Assembly: GCA_900552715.1 (NCBI GenBank) | Contig: USAV01000025.1 | Span: 1-19,594 of the forward strand | From: an uncultured Veillonella sp. | Lineage (GTDB): Bacteria; Bacillota; Negativicutes; Veillonellales; Veillonellaceae | DNA: 19,594 nucleotides | Reading direction: 5' to 3' | Part shown: positions 1 to 7,680 of the stretch, piece after piece | How the letters are laid out: each line of letters begins with the position of its first letter | How positions within the stretch are numbered: the first letter of the stretch is position 1 | Notes under the pieces: model-generated | Told to the model about the DNA's origin: nothing | Seen by the model: the letters and a program-made list of their open reading frames with translations, nothing else | Database searches by the model: none | Position numbers and translations under genes: made by a program

Positions 1-11
1 TCATTATTCTA

Positions 12-17
12 TATAAT
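12..17 (+). promoter_or_regulatory. Candidate -10 box for dapL
   Basis: TATAAT lies about 40 nt upstream of the dapL start. Any -35 box would lie beyond the window edge, so this is only half a promoter. The dapL ribosome site AAAAGGAG follows just before the ATG. Confidence 0.4.
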
Positions 18-58
18 TTACTATATATAGAGAAATCTGATTATAAAAAGGAGTCATC

Positions 59-1288
59 ATGGCTAATATTAATGAAAACTATTTAAACCTACAAGGTTCT
101 TATTTATTTGCTAATATCGCTAAAAAGGTTGCAGATTATCAAGCAGCTCATCCAGATGCAGATATCATTCGTCTTGGTATCGGCGATGTTACATTGCCGC
201 TAGTTCCAGCAATTATCGACGCTATGAGCAAAGCCGTTCAAGAAATGGGCAAAGCTGAAACATTCCGCGGTTACGGTCCTGAACAAGGCTATGACTTCTT
301 ACGTCAAGCTATTGTTGATGGCGACTACAAACCATTAGGTGTAGACATTGCGATTGACGAAGTATTCGTTTCCGATGGTGCAAAATCTGATGTTGGTAAC
401 ATCCAAGAATTATTCAGCGAAGACAATATCATCGCTATTACTGATCCAGTGTACCCAGTATACCTAGATTCCAACGTTATGGGCGGTCGTACTGGTGAAG
501 CTGTAGACGGTATCTTCCAAAAAGTTGTCTACCTTCCTACTTACGCAGAAAACAACTTCTCTCCAGAATTTCCTTCTGAAAGAGTAGATATCGTATATCT
601 TTGCTCCCCTAACAATCCAACTGGTACTGTTTTAAGCCGTGCTCGTTTAGCAGAATGGATTAAATGGTGTAAAGATAATGATGCGATTTTGATGTTCGAC
701 TCCGCTTACGAAGCTTTCATCAGTACAGAAGATACTGTAAAATCCATCTATGAAATCGAAGGCGCTCGCGAAGTAGCTATCGAATTCCGTTCCTTCTCCA
801 AAACTGCTGGTTTCACAGGTACACGTTGTGCTTATGCTGTAGTGCCTAAGGAAGTAACTGGCAAAACTAAATCTGGTGAACGCCAACCACTAAACCCTAT
901 GTGGAACCGTCGTCAATGCACTAAATTCAATGGTGTTCCTTACATCATCCAACGTGGTGCTGAAGCAGTATACACAAAAGAAGGCCGCGAACAAACTCGC
1001 GCTAACATTGCATACTACAAAGAAAATGCTCGCATCATCAAAGAAGGCCTTGAGTCCATCGGCCTCACTGTATATGGTGGCGTAGATGCTCCATACATTT
1101 GGTTAAAAACACCTGGTAACATGACTAGTTGGGAATTATTCGACATCTTGCTCGAACAAGTTCAAATCGTATCTACTCCAGGCTCTGGCTTTGGCCCTCA
1201 CGGCGAAGGTTACCTTCGTTTAACAGCTTTTGGTAGCCGTGAAAATACTATTCGCGCTGTTGAAAGAATCAAAACGTTACAATTCTAA
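59..1288 (+). CDS. dapL: LL-diaminopimelate aminotransferase
   Basis: A 409-residue fold-type I PLP aminotransferase. It is predicted to convert tetrahydrodipicolinate plus glutamate directly to LL-diaminopimelate in the cytoplasm, for lysine and peptidoglycan synthesis. The N-terminal stretch YLNLQGSYLFANIAKKV and the block RLGIGDVTLPL are typical of the DapL family. SPNNPTGT is the substrate and cofactor loop near residue 185, and SFSKTAGF carries the PLP-binding lysine near residue 250. The length matches the usual 400-410 residues. The ATG has a strong AAGGAG site 7 nt upstream. The gene stands alone, ends in a strong terminator, and converges on the autotransporter gene. The ddh gene for the alternative one-step route to meso-DAP lies about 2.7 kb away on the same strand. 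Confidence 0.95.
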   Translation: MANINENYLNLQGSYLFANIAKKVADYQAAHPDADIIRLGIGDVTLPLVPAIIDAMSKAVQEMGKAETFRGYGPEQGYDFLRQAIVDGDYKPLGVDIAIDEVFVSDGAKSDVGNIQELFSEDNIIAITDPVYPVYLDSNVMGGRTGEAVDGIFQKVVYLPTYAENNFSPEFPSERVDIVYLCSPNNPTGTVLSRARLAEWIKWCKDNDAILMFDSAYEAFISTEDTVKSIYEIEGAREVAIEFRSFSKTAGFTGTRCAYAVVPKEVTGKTKSGERQPLNPMWNRRQCTKFNGVPYIIQRGAEAVYTKEGREQTRANIAYYKENARIIKEGLESIGLTVYGGVDAPYIWLKTPGNMTSWELFDILLEQVQIVSTPGSGFGPHGEGYLRLTAFGSRENTIRAVERIKTLQF

Positions 1289-1301
1289 TACCTATAAAAC
1301 T

Positions 1302-1346
1302 AAAAGACCGATTACAATCCTATAATAGGAAGGTAATCGGTCTTTT
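1302..1346. terminator. Bidirectional terminator between dapL and the autotransporter
   Basis: A 14-bp perfect stem pairs AAAAGACCGATTAC (1302-1315) with its complement at 1333-1346. Inside it sits a second short hairpin, CCTAT-A-ATAGG. The A-tract and T-tract ends make it usable from both strands, which suits two convergent genes. Confidence 0.9.
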
Positions 1347-1451
1347 CTATGCCTTAATATATATGATTATTTAGTTTTTATAATTTAATAGTAGATATGT
1401 TAATAGTAGCCCAAATTGCTAAAACCTTATTATAAGTACTACATCTATCTA

Positions 1452-3674
1452 TTAAAAGTTATGGCGAATACCAGCGTCAATACGATAAGAGTTATCTACA
1501 GTAGCACCAAAGTTTTTAGTGAAAGTACCATAAACATATGTATTAGGACGTACGCTCCAAGAACCACCGAGTTCAAGGTCAAGCCATGTATCTTTTAGGT
1601 TCACTTCGCTACCTGTAATTGGCTCACCAGTCATGCTGTACGTAGCATTCATTTTACCTGAGAACTCATGAGCTAACGCAGCTTTAAGGAATACATTACT
1701 GTTTTTACTTTCCTTGCCAATCCCTACGCCAATGCGACCAATAACAGAATTTACTGCATCAGAATCAATATGTACTGTGCTACCTGTGTTGGTACGTGCA
1801 TCGAAGCTTTCACCAGACAAACGGCTGAACGTCAATTCCGCATTAGGATCGATATAGAAGCCATTATCTTTTTTAATACGTTTACCATATTCAACACTTA
1901 AGGACGCTCCTGTATTACGGTAGTCACCACTCAACGTAGTGCCCAAGGTATTGCGTACAGTGAAATCATTTTTCAAACGGTTCACTTTGCCAATTATGTC
2001 TAAATAACGGCCATCCTTAAATTGTTTAGCACCGTATACAGCTAAGCCAGCCGTCTTACCGGAGCCAGAACCGAGAGCGTAATCGTTATTGCTTGTGCCG
2101 TATAGTAGAGCACCGCCAACAGTCCAGTCACCACGCAATGTATCATAACCGACTTGAGCCATGTTGTACGTTTGATTTACATAGGCATCATCTGTAATTT
2201 TAGACTTACCACCAATGTATTTGCCCCATACGCCATGTTTATCAGAGTTAAGACGCACATCACCGAGGCGGCGTTGTAAATCATTTGTATCTGCTTTCAT
2301 TTGCATCATAGAGGCAGCCAGTGCACTCTTAGCGCCAGATACAAGTTCACTTTCACGAGTTGTTATCACAGCTTGATCCGTAACGCTAGCTTTTCCATCG
2401 ATAGCGAAGCTTTCTGTACCTAGATTAGTAGAGTATGTAGGACTAATAAGGCCACCATCAACCTGTACATTTACACCTAAATTACGTTCCCCTTTATTAA
2501 AGTTAGTGTATGTTAACTTATTTGCTAATTGGTGTAATGTACCTCTAGGATTATTAATATTTGCATAACCTTTAAGGGCCTCTGCAGAACTGTGCATAGT
2601 TACAGATGAGCCTTTTTCAGCATGATTGATAACTACTTGGCCTTTACCTTGTGCAGATGCAGGAGCACCCTTTTCGTAATCGATAGCTGTATGACCAGCA
2701 TAGTTATTAATTGTAATAGGACGAGCGTCTACAGCTTGGATAATACCTTTGCTAGCTGCATCTTTACCACCTATGAAATGTTCTACACGGCTACCAGTAT
2801 ATAAATAATTTGCATTATCTGGGCGACCTTGCGTAGGATATACGCGCTCAGCACCTAACCATTCATTGCGCCAAGTAGCACCATTTTGTAAATATAATCG
2901 CAAACCACCATGGTACGGATTATTATTGCTTTCATCAAATTCGTTAAGCACACCACCTACTAATTTAGAATTGGGTGTCGTTAAACCTAATGAAATTTCA
3001 GAACCATGGTTATGAGGATTTTTCTCTATACCATAATTTTTATCTAAAAACCCTACATTACCATACATTTTCACATCATTAGTGCCTGGTTCTAAGCCAT
3101 CCATACCAGTATTTACATAGACAAATCCTTCTTCAGATAAAGCAGAATACGTATCAGATGTATCAAGGGGATATGTTTTTATATCGGCCCCACCCAGCAC
3201 ACGGATATAACCGTCTTTATTAGCTTGCAAACCAACACCGACTACATCGATATTTGCATTGCCTTTTACAGTTACACGCGTATCATCATTGTTACCATCA
3301 CTGGTTAAACCGCCATAACCAACATAGATACCACTCATGTAATAATGTGCCAAATCTGGTCTGCGTTTCCCTCCGCTTTCCGCCGGCGCTGGATTCGTAA
3401 TTTTCACTGTTACATTCTTGTCGATAGCTACTTGTGTACCATCAAGTGCATAAATCCCAGTCACATTGTTATGGTATTTTGTACCATTCACACCAAGGCC
3501 AGATACATTAACAGTCAAATCATCTGTATAATGCCTTTGTTCCCCCCACAAATTAAGACCGATGGACTTACCCTCTGTATGACTTTCCACCGTTGTAGCT
3601 GAAGCCATAGTAAAAGCACTAGCTCCTGTTAAAATTAATGCAGCAATAACAGCAGCGTTTACCTTTCTTATCAT
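1452..3674 (-). CDS. Type V (classical) autotransporter, outer-membrane beta-barrel protein
   Basis: A 740-residue protein. Residues 1-27 form a signal peptide (MIRK, then a hydrophobic core, with likely cleavage after ASA). Residues of about 30-460 are a passenger rich in Gly, Asn, Thr and Val with beta-helix-like texture. From about residue 485 (GVWGKYIGGKSK...) to the end the sequence alternates as in an autotransporter beta-barrel, and it finishes with RHNF. A terminal phenylalanine is the usual BAM-recognition signature of outer-membrane barrels. I see no protease catalytic triad or RGD motif and no cysteine, so the passenger is more likely an adhesin or structural surface protein than an enzyme; that is inference. 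The start has a GGAGG site 8 nt upstream. Such proteins are common surface factors in Veillonella. The gene is single, with its own promoter candidate and a shared terminator downstream. Confidence 0.88.
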   Translation of the reverse strand: MIRKVNAAVIAALILTGASAFTMASATTVESHTEGKSIGLNLWGEQRHYTDDLTVNVSGLGVNGTKYHNNVTGIYALDGTQVAIDKNVTVKITNPAPAESGGKRRPDLAHYYMSGIYVGYGGLTSDGNNDDTRVTVKGNANIDVVGVGLQANKDGYIRVLGGADIKTYPLDTSDTYSALSEEGFVYVNTGMDGLEPGTNDVKMYGNVGFLDKNYGIEKNPHNHGSEISLGLTTPNSKLVGGVLNEFDESNNNPYHGGLRLYLQNGATWRNEWLGAERVYPTQGRPDNANYLYTGSRVEHFIGGKDAASKGIIQAVDARPITINNYAGHTAIDYEKGAPASAQGKGQVVINHAEKGSSVTMHSSAEALKGYANINNPRGTLHQLANKLTYTNFNKGERNLGVNVQVDGGLISPTYSTNLGTESFAIDGKASVTDQAVITTRESELVSGAKSALAASMMQMKADTNDLQRRLGDVRLNSDKHGVWGKYIGGKSKITDDAYVNQTYNMAQVGYDTLRGDWTVGGALLYGTSNNDYALGSGSGKTAGLAVYGAKQFKDGRYLDIIGKVNRLKNDFTVRNTLGTTLSGDYRNTGASLSVEYGKRIKKDNGFYIDPNAELTFSRLSGESFDARTNTGSTVHIDSDAVNSVIGRIGVGIGKESKNSNVFLKAALAHEFSGKMNATYSMTGEPITGSEVNLKDTWLDLELGGSWSVRPNTYVYGTFTKNFGATVDNSYRIDAGIRHNF

Positions 3675-3718
3675 CTCTTACCTCCTATAACACTCAAACT
3701 ATAAATAAAGCTAGTTCA

Positions 3719-3749
3719 ATTGTATCTAGGACGGGGGTATATGTGTCAA
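3719..3749 (-). promoter_or_regulatory. Candidate promoter of the autotransporter gene
   Basis: On the minus strand a perfect TTGACA (3744-3749) is followed after 19 nt by TACAAT (3719-3724). The spacer is longer than the optimal 17 and contains a run of five C (minus strand) at 3733-3737, the most GC-rich patch in this intergenic stretch. Confidence 0.5.
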
Positions 3750-3901
3750 TTTCTACTCATATGATTTTTTATTTTATATGTATAACAATACGCAATGTAT
3801 CGATATAGTTGTACCAAAATCGATGTCCCCCCTATGTATTAAGTGCTTCTCCAGTCCATCGCAATTAATTCTATAGAAAAATATTAAATACATTTATTTT
3901 G

Positions 3902-3910
3902 TGCTATAAT
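3902..3910 (+). promoter_or_regulatory. Extended -10 promoter of ddh
   Basis: TGCTATAAT is a perfect extended -10 element about 45 nt upstream of the ddh start. No good -35 box is visible, which is usual for extended -10 promoters. The ribosome site TAGGAGG precedes the ATG. Confidence 0.65.
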
Positions 3911-3955
3911 AGTTATGTTAATTATTAAATTTATCGATTTATATAGGAGGCTAAT

Positions 3956-4930
3956 ATGAGCAAAATTCGTATTGGTATCGTTGGCTACGGCAACTTAGGT
4001 CGTGGCGTTGAAGCATCCGTAAAATTACAGCCTGATATGGAGCTTATTGGTGTATTCTCTCGCCGTAAAGGCTTAGAAACAGTTTCTGGTGTTCCTACAT
4101 ATACTATGGAAGATCTACCAAACTTCAAAGGTAAAATCGATGTTATGGTTCTTTGCGGTGGTTCTGCAACAGACCTTATCGAACAAACTCCAATGGTAAC
4201 TAAATACTTCAACTGTATCGATTCCTTCGATACACATGCACGTATTCCTGAGCATTTTGCTAATGTAGACAAAGTAGCTAAAGAAGCTAAAACTGCTACA
4301 TTGATTTCTTGCGGTTGGGACCCAGGCATGTTCTCTTTGCAACGTGTATATGCTGAAAGCATCTTGCCTCAAGGTAAATCTTATACATTCTGGGGCCGTG
4401 GCGTTTCCCAAGGTCACTCCGATGCTATCCGTCGTATTGATGGTGTTCTTGATGCTCGTCAATACACTGTTCCTAAAGAACAATACCTTGAAGCTATCCG
4501 TAATGGTGAAACTCCAGACGTTGATGGCTACAAAGGTCACCTTCGTGAGTGCTATGTAGTGGCTGCTCCTGATGCGGACAAAGCTAAAATTGAAAACGAA
4601 ATCAAAACTATGGAAAACTACTTCGTAGGTTATGAAACTGTAGTAAACTTCATTTCTCAAGAAGAACTTGATCGCGACCACAAAGGCATTCCACATGGCG
4701 GCTTCGTTCTTCGCTCTGGTGAAAGCACTGAAGGCACACGTCATGTTGTTGAGTATTCCTTGAAACTTGACTCCAATCCTGAATTTACTGGCTCTGCACT
4801 TGTTGCTTACGCTCGTGGTATCTACCGTCTTGCTAAACACGGCGGCACAGGTTGCTACACAGTATTCGACATTCCACCAGCTTGGATCTCCACACATTCC
4901 GCTGAAGAATTACGAGCTCACTCTCTATAA
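3956..4930 (+). CDS. ddh: meso-diaminopimelate D-dehydrogenase
   Basis: A 324-residue NADPH-dependent dehydrogenase. It reductively aminates tetrahydrodipicolinate directly to meso-diaminopimelate, bypassing the acylated intermediates and DapF. The N-terminal Rossmann motif GIVGYGNLGRGVE spans about residues 7-19. Family blocks follow: VLCGGSATDL, NCIDSFDTH, SCGWDPGMFSLQRVYAE and the substrate-side stretch GRGVSQGHSDAIRRIDGV. The C-terminal GTGCYTVFDIPPAWIS also matches the family, and the length is as usual (320-330). The start is set by AGGAGG 7 nt upstream. The gene stands alone between its own promoter and a strong terminator. Together with dapL it gives the organism two alternative final steps to DAP. 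Confidence 0.95.
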   Translation: MSKIRIGIVGYGNLGRGVEASVKLQPDMELIGVFSRRKGLETVSGVPTYTMEDLPNFKGKIDVMVLCGGSATDLIEQTPMVTKYFNCIDSFDTHARIPEHFANVDKVAKEAKTATLISCGWDPGMFSLQRVYAESILPQGKSYTFWGRGVSQGHSDAIRRIDGVLDARQYTVPKEQYLEAIRNGETPDVDGYKGHLRECYVVAAPDADKAKIENEIKTMENYFVGYETVVNFISQEELDRDHKGIPHGGFVLRSGESTEGTRHVVEYSLKLDSNPEFTGSALVAYARGIYRLAKHGGTGCYTVFDIPPAWISTHSAEELRAHSL

Positions 4931-4940
4931 GACACAAAAT

Positions 4941-4968
4941 AAAATCCCACACTAATGTGTGGGATTTT
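4941..4968 (+). terminator. Rho-independent terminator of ddh
   Basis: AAAATCCCACAC pairs perfectly with GTGTGGGATTTT around a TAAT loop, 10 nt after the ddh stop. Confidence 0.9.
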
Positions 4969-4979
4969 ATCTACTTCTA

Positions 4980-4988
4980 TGGTATACT
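4980..4988 (+). promoter_or_regulatory. Extended -10 promoter for the RNA candidate upstream of ychF
   Basis: TGGTATACT fits TGn-TATAAT with one mismatch. It begins 12 nt after the ddh terminator, so it would start a new transcript near 4994-4996. No convincing -35 box is visible. Confidence 0.45.
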
Positions 4989-4994
4989 ACTTAG

Positions 4995-5167
4995 AAGAAG
5001 TGAGGCGTAGATGTTTTCCGGCATCAGCTCTCACATCTCTTACTAATTTGAAAATGTGACCTGACACATCTAGAGGCCTCGACATCAATATATAATTTGT
5101 CGATTTCTATGTAAAGGGATTTAGTGACACTACTAGTCACCTATGTGACTAATGGTGTCACTTTTTT
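4995..5167 (+). ncRNA. Candidate structured non-coding RNA or leader between ddh and ychF
   Basis: No open reading frame of note is present, but the stretch folds into a long rod. GAGGC (5002-5006) pairs with GCCTC (5076-5080). TAGATGT (5008-5014) pairs with ACATCTA (5066-5072). TCAG (5024-5027) pairs with CTGA (5061-5064), and TCACAT (5031-5036) with ATGTGA (5054-5059). An asymmetric internal bulge at 5015-5023 separates these stems. A second hairpin, TCGAC/GTCGA (5079-5083/5099-5103), overlaps the base of the rod, so the two could exclude each other. The stretch ends in a strong terminator at 5123-5167. The size of about 170 nt and the rod with a bulge recall 6S RNA, but I could not match conserved 6S positions. 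It lacks the SRP RNA core. A terminator-ending riboswitch or leader is the alternative, although ychF seems to have its own promoter just downstream. Confidence 0.45.
5123..5167 (+). terminator. Terminator ending the RNA candidate
   Basis: The outer stem AGTGACAC (5123-5130) pairs with GTGTCACT (5155-5162). The inner stem TAGTCAC-CTAT-GTGACTA spans 5134-5151. A run of six T follows. It lies 104 nt before the ychF start. Confidence 0.85.
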
Positions 5168-5193
5168 AGTACAAATTTATAGCATCTATATGA

Positions 5194-5199
5194 TATAAT
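5194..5199 (+). promoter_or_regulatory. Candidate -10 box for ychF
   Basis: TATAAT lies just after the preceding terminator and gives a leader of about 70 nt. The -35 region (around 5171-5176) is weak. Confidence 0.45.
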
Positions 5200-5270
5200 A
5201 TTTATTTGATAGAGTTTCTACGGAAGCTTTCACAAAGAACGAAATCAATTAGTTAATAAAAGGTGGTACC

Positions 5271-6377
5271 ATGAGCACAAATTTAGAAGTAGGCATCGTA
5301 GGCCTTCCAAATGTTGGTAAAAGTACATTATTCAACGCCATTACAAAAGCAGGCGCTGAAGCTGCCAACTATCCATTCTGTACAATCGAGCCAAACGTAG
5401 GTGTCGTTGACGTTCCAGACAATCGTTTAGCTGTATTGGCTGAAATGTTTGGCTCCAAACGCATCCTCCCTGCAGCTATGCGCTTCGTAGATATTGCAGG
5501 CCTTGTAGAAGGTGCGTCCAAAGGCGAAGGTTTAGGTAATAAATTCCTTAGCCACATCCGCCAAGTAGATGCGATTGCACAAGTTATCCGTTGTTTCGAT
5601 GACCCTAACATCACTCACGTTTCTGGCTCTATCGATCCAATCCGCGACATCGAAATCATCAATACTGAACTTTGCCTTGCTGACCTTGAGTCTGTAGAAA
5701 AACGTAAACAACGTATTGAAAAAATCGCTAAATCTGGCGATAAAGACGCTCGTGCTGAGTTACCATTACTAGAACGCATCATCGAAGGTCTAGGTGAAGC
5801 AAAACCAGTTCGTGCACAAGGTCTCGAAGAAGAAGAATTAGAAATGATCAAAGAGTTGACATTGCTTACAGCAAAACCATCTCTTTATGTAGCTAACATT
5901 TCTGAAGATGAAGTATCTGATTACTCTTCCAACGAATATGTAAAACGTGTTGAGGAATATGCGAAAAACGAAGGCGCTGGCATCGTTGTTGTTTCTGCTC
6001 GCATCGAATCTGAAATTGCTGAATTATCTGAAGAAGAATCTGCTGCATTCCTTGAAGATCTTGGCCTTGAAGAATCTGGCTTAACTAAACTTATCAAAGC
6101 AAGTTATGCACTCTTAGGTCTTATCAACTATTTCACTGCTGGTGAAATGGAAGCTCGTGCTTGGACAATTGTAAATGGCACAAAAGCGCCTCAAGCAGCT
6201 GGTAAAATCCACTCCGATATTGAAAAAGGCTTTATCCGTGCTGAAATCGTATCCTTCGATGACTTACAAGCTTGCGGTAGCCAAAATGCGGCTAAAGAAA
6301 AAGGTCTTGTACGCCTAGAAGGTAAGGAATATGTTATGAAAGACGGCGACGTAACACACTTCCGCTTCAACGTATAA
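5271..6377 (+). CDS. ychF: Redox-regulated ATPase / Obg-like GTPase-fold protein YchF
   Basis: A 368-residue cytoplasmic P-loop protein of the Obg-HflX superfamily, which hydrolyses ATP rather than GTP and associates with ribosomes. The P-loop GLPNVGKST is at residues 11-19. The switch region follows with NYPFCTIEPNVG, the G3-like DIAGLVEGASKGEGLGNKFL is near residues 74-93, and YVANISED is the altered G4 that changes base specificity. The central residues 125-270 include a Glu/Lys-rich coiled-coil stretch, and the last 85 or so residues (LINYFTAGEMEARAWTI... to HFRFNV) form the TGS domain. Length and order match the family. The start has an AAAGGTGG ribosome site. The gene is monocistronic, with a terminator just downstream. 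Confidence 0.96.
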   Translation: MSTNLEVGIVGLPNVGKSTLFNAITKAGAEAANYPFCTIEPNVGVVDVPDNRLAVLAEMFGSKRILPAAMRFVDIAGLVEGASKGEGLGNKFLSHIRQVDAIAQVIRCFDDPNITHVSGSIDPIRDIEIINTELCLADLESVEKRKQRIEKIAKSGDKDARAELPLLERIIEGLGEAKPVRAQGLEEEELEMIKELTLLTAKPSLYVANISEDEVSDYSSNEYVKRVEEYAKNEGAGIVVVSARIESEIAELSEEESAAFLEDLGLEESGLTKLIKASYALLGLINYFTAGEMEARAWTIVNGTKAPQAAGKIHSDIEKGFIRAEIVSFDDLQACGSQNAAKEKGLVRLEGKEYVMKDGDVTHFRFNV

Positions 6378-6394
6378 TACAAATTAATAGCAAT

Positions 6395-6430
6395 AAAAAA
6401 CCAGTAAATCGATGGATTTACTGGTTTTTT
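6395..6430. terminator. Bidirectional terminator between ychF and csbD-like gene
   Basis: A 16-bp perfect stem runs from AAAAAACCAGTAAATC (6395-6410) to its complement (6415-6430) around a four-base loop. The A/T tracts allow use by both convergent genes. Confidence 0.9.
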
Positions 6431-6459
6431 TAATGCTACAAAATAGCTTTTATTTAATT

Positions 6460-6696
6460 TTATTTGTCATCATTGCCCAATGCATTTTTAAGGCCACTAA
6501 TAGCACCTTCTACAGCATCTTTAGCATCATCTGCAGTCTTTTTGATATCATTAACAACACTATCAGCAGCATCTTTTACTTTTGCTACTGTATTTTCAAC
6601 AGCACCTTCTGCTTGCATTTGTTTGTCATCAGTTAATTTACCTGCATTTTCTTTTACTGCACCTTTAACTTGATCTAATTTATCTTCTAATGCCAT
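6460..6696 (-). CDS. CsbD-like stress-associated small protein
   Basis: A 78-residue, highly charged, mainly helical protein with the repeated pattern KGAVKENAGKLTDDKQMQAEGAVENTVAKVKDAADS. The block KGxxKExxGKLTxDxxxxAEG is the CsbD family signature. Members are general-stress-induced in Bacillus and Enterobacteria, with unknown biochemical activity. The C-terminal half extends with a second amphipathic helix, DIKKTADDAKDAVEGAISGL, resembling LEA-type proteins. The start has AAGGAGT 7 nt upstream. The leader contains strong AT-rich inverted repeats that may be regulatory. The gene is monocistronic and shares the 6395-6430 terminator. Confidence 0.85.
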   Translation of the reverse strand: MALEDKLDQVKGAVKENAGKLTDDKQMQAEGAVENTVAKVKDAADSVVNDIKKTADDAKDAVEGAISGLKNALGNDDK

Positions 6697-6725
6697 AATT
6701 GTGACTCCTTCCTATTCAATCAAAA

Positions 6726-6808
6726 TATTCATAAATCCCATCAAAAATACAGTATTTATGAATACTTTAGAATTGTTATATATTTATAATATAGCATTCA
6801 ATTCTAAA
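6726..6808. repeat. Two adjacent inverted repeats upstream of the csbD-like gene
   Basis: TATTCATAAAT (6726-6736) is the reverse complement of 6754-6764. TTTAGAATTG (6766-6775) is the reverse complement of 6799-6808. Both lie between the nitroreductase stop and the csbD-like start. A minus-strand promoter is plausible inside the second repeat (TTGAAT, 17 nt, TAACAA). They could act as operators or as an mRNA 5' hairpin. They contain little G/C, so they are poor terminators. Confidence 0.5.
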
Positions 6809-6848
6809 GGTTAAATGAAGAATTTCGATTTAGTTCTACATATATGAT

Positions 6849-7559
6849 CTACTCAACTACTGTTACAATTTCATCCATTGTACGACGTGTTTTATTGCGA
6901 TGTGGTTCTTCATCACGGTAACCAAAGGCAGCCATTACAGCAATGCCAAAGTGTTTAGTATCGAACAGGCCAAGTTCATCACCTAAGAGTGCGGTCATGT
7001 CATCTTGATTGAAGCCTTCTAATGGACAAGAATCTAAGCCTTCATACGCCGCCATAGTCATCATGTTCGCCATAACGATATACGCTTGTTTTGAAGCCCA
7101 GTCAAAAGCAGCACGTTCAGACTCAAATGTTTTAAAGTCACTTGTAGTAAATTGAGCATATTTCTCACGGTATGCTGCATCAACTTCAGCAGGTAATTGT
7201 TTAACCTCTTCTTGAATATGACGAATATATGGAGAATCGAATTCAAGATCAACTTTTTTACGCGCCAAGAAAACTACTACATGACTAGCTTCAATACCTG
7301 CTAAAATCCCCCAGCCATGAGCTTTCATTTTTTCGCGAATTTCTGGATTTTGAATCACCAACAATTGGTAAGCCTCAAAGCCAAGAGATGTAGGAGACAA
7401 ACGTGCCGCATTAAGAATAGCATTCCAGTCTTCTTCAGAGATTTTCTTATTGCTATCAAACTTCTTACAAGCATAGCGATAGGTCATAGCATATTCTAAA
7501 TCTTTACGATCCAATTTTGGAGCGGTTAATTTTACATTTTCTATTTCATACTTGCTCAT
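6849..7559 (-). CDS. NAD(P)H-dependent nitroreductase-family FMN oxidoreductase
   Basis: A 236-residue protein of the NfsB/YdgI-like branch of the nitroreductase family, flavin enzymes that reduce nitro compounds or quinones with NAD(P)H. Visible family features are the N-terminal RYACKKFDSNKKISEEDWNAIL (the R-S/A-x-R/K-x-F type FMN phosphate-binding start), LSPTSLGFEAYQLLVI, QAYIVMANMMTMAAYEGLDSCPLEGF and the C-terminal AVMAAFGYRDEEPHRNKTRR. I chose the ATG of MSKYEIENVK because GGAGG lies 6 nt before it; an upstream in-frame ATG ten codons earlier has no ribosome site. The gene appears monocistronic. An AT-rich inverted repeat just upstream of the ribosome site could bind a regulator. The physiological substrate cannot be told from sequence. 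Confidence 0.87.
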   Translation of the reverse strand: MSKYEIENVKLTAPKLDRKDLEYAMTYRYACKKFDSNKKISEEDWNAILNAARLSPTSLGFEAYQLLVIQNPEIREKMKAHGWGILAGIEASHVVVFLARKKVDLEFDSPYIRHIQEEVKQLPAEVDAAYREKYAQFTTSDFKTFESERAAFDWASKQAYIVMANMMTMAAYEGLDSCPLEGFNQDDMTALLGDELGLFDTKHFGIAVMAAFGYRDEEPHRNKTRRTMDEIVTVVE

Positions 7560-7572
7560 ATATACCTCCATA

Positions 7573-7589
7573 ATGATAAAAAATATCAT
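7573..7589. promoter_or_regulatory. Possible operator in the nitroreductase leader
   Basis: The 17-bp site ATGATA-AAAAA-TATCAT is a perfect 6-5-6 inverted repeat directly upstream of the ribosome site. It resembles Fur-type boxes (TGATAATNATTATCA) with two mismatches in the core. In an AT-rich intergenic region this is only suggestive. Confidence 0.3.
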
Positions 7590-7655
7590 ATATTTATAGT
7601 ACCATAGTTAGCCGTTAAATTATATAAGAATCAAAATTTAAATAAAAAACAAGAA

Positions 7656-7680
7656 AAAGCCTAGACGATGTCTAGGCTTT
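7656..7680 (-). terminator. Terminator of the selenium cluster
   Basis: AAAGCCTAGAC pairs perfectly with GTCTAGGCTTT around a three-base loop. On the minus strand it is followed by a T-rich tail. The hairpin overlaps the stop codon and the last codons of the DUF3343 gene, so it closes the operon very tightly. Confidence 0.85.

Noticed and set aside
4115..4897. Long minus-strand frame of 260 codons within ddh
   Set aside because: It is antisense to a well-supported gene, Cys- and Phe-rich without any family resemblance, and lacks a ribosome site; it is a codon-bias shadow.
4995..5167. Lysine riboswitch next to DAP genes, or SRP RNA
   Set aside because: The conserved lysine-box core and the GGAAGGAAGCAGCC-like SRP core are both absent. 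The RNA also lies downstream of ddh and ahead of ychF, not ahead of a lysine gene.
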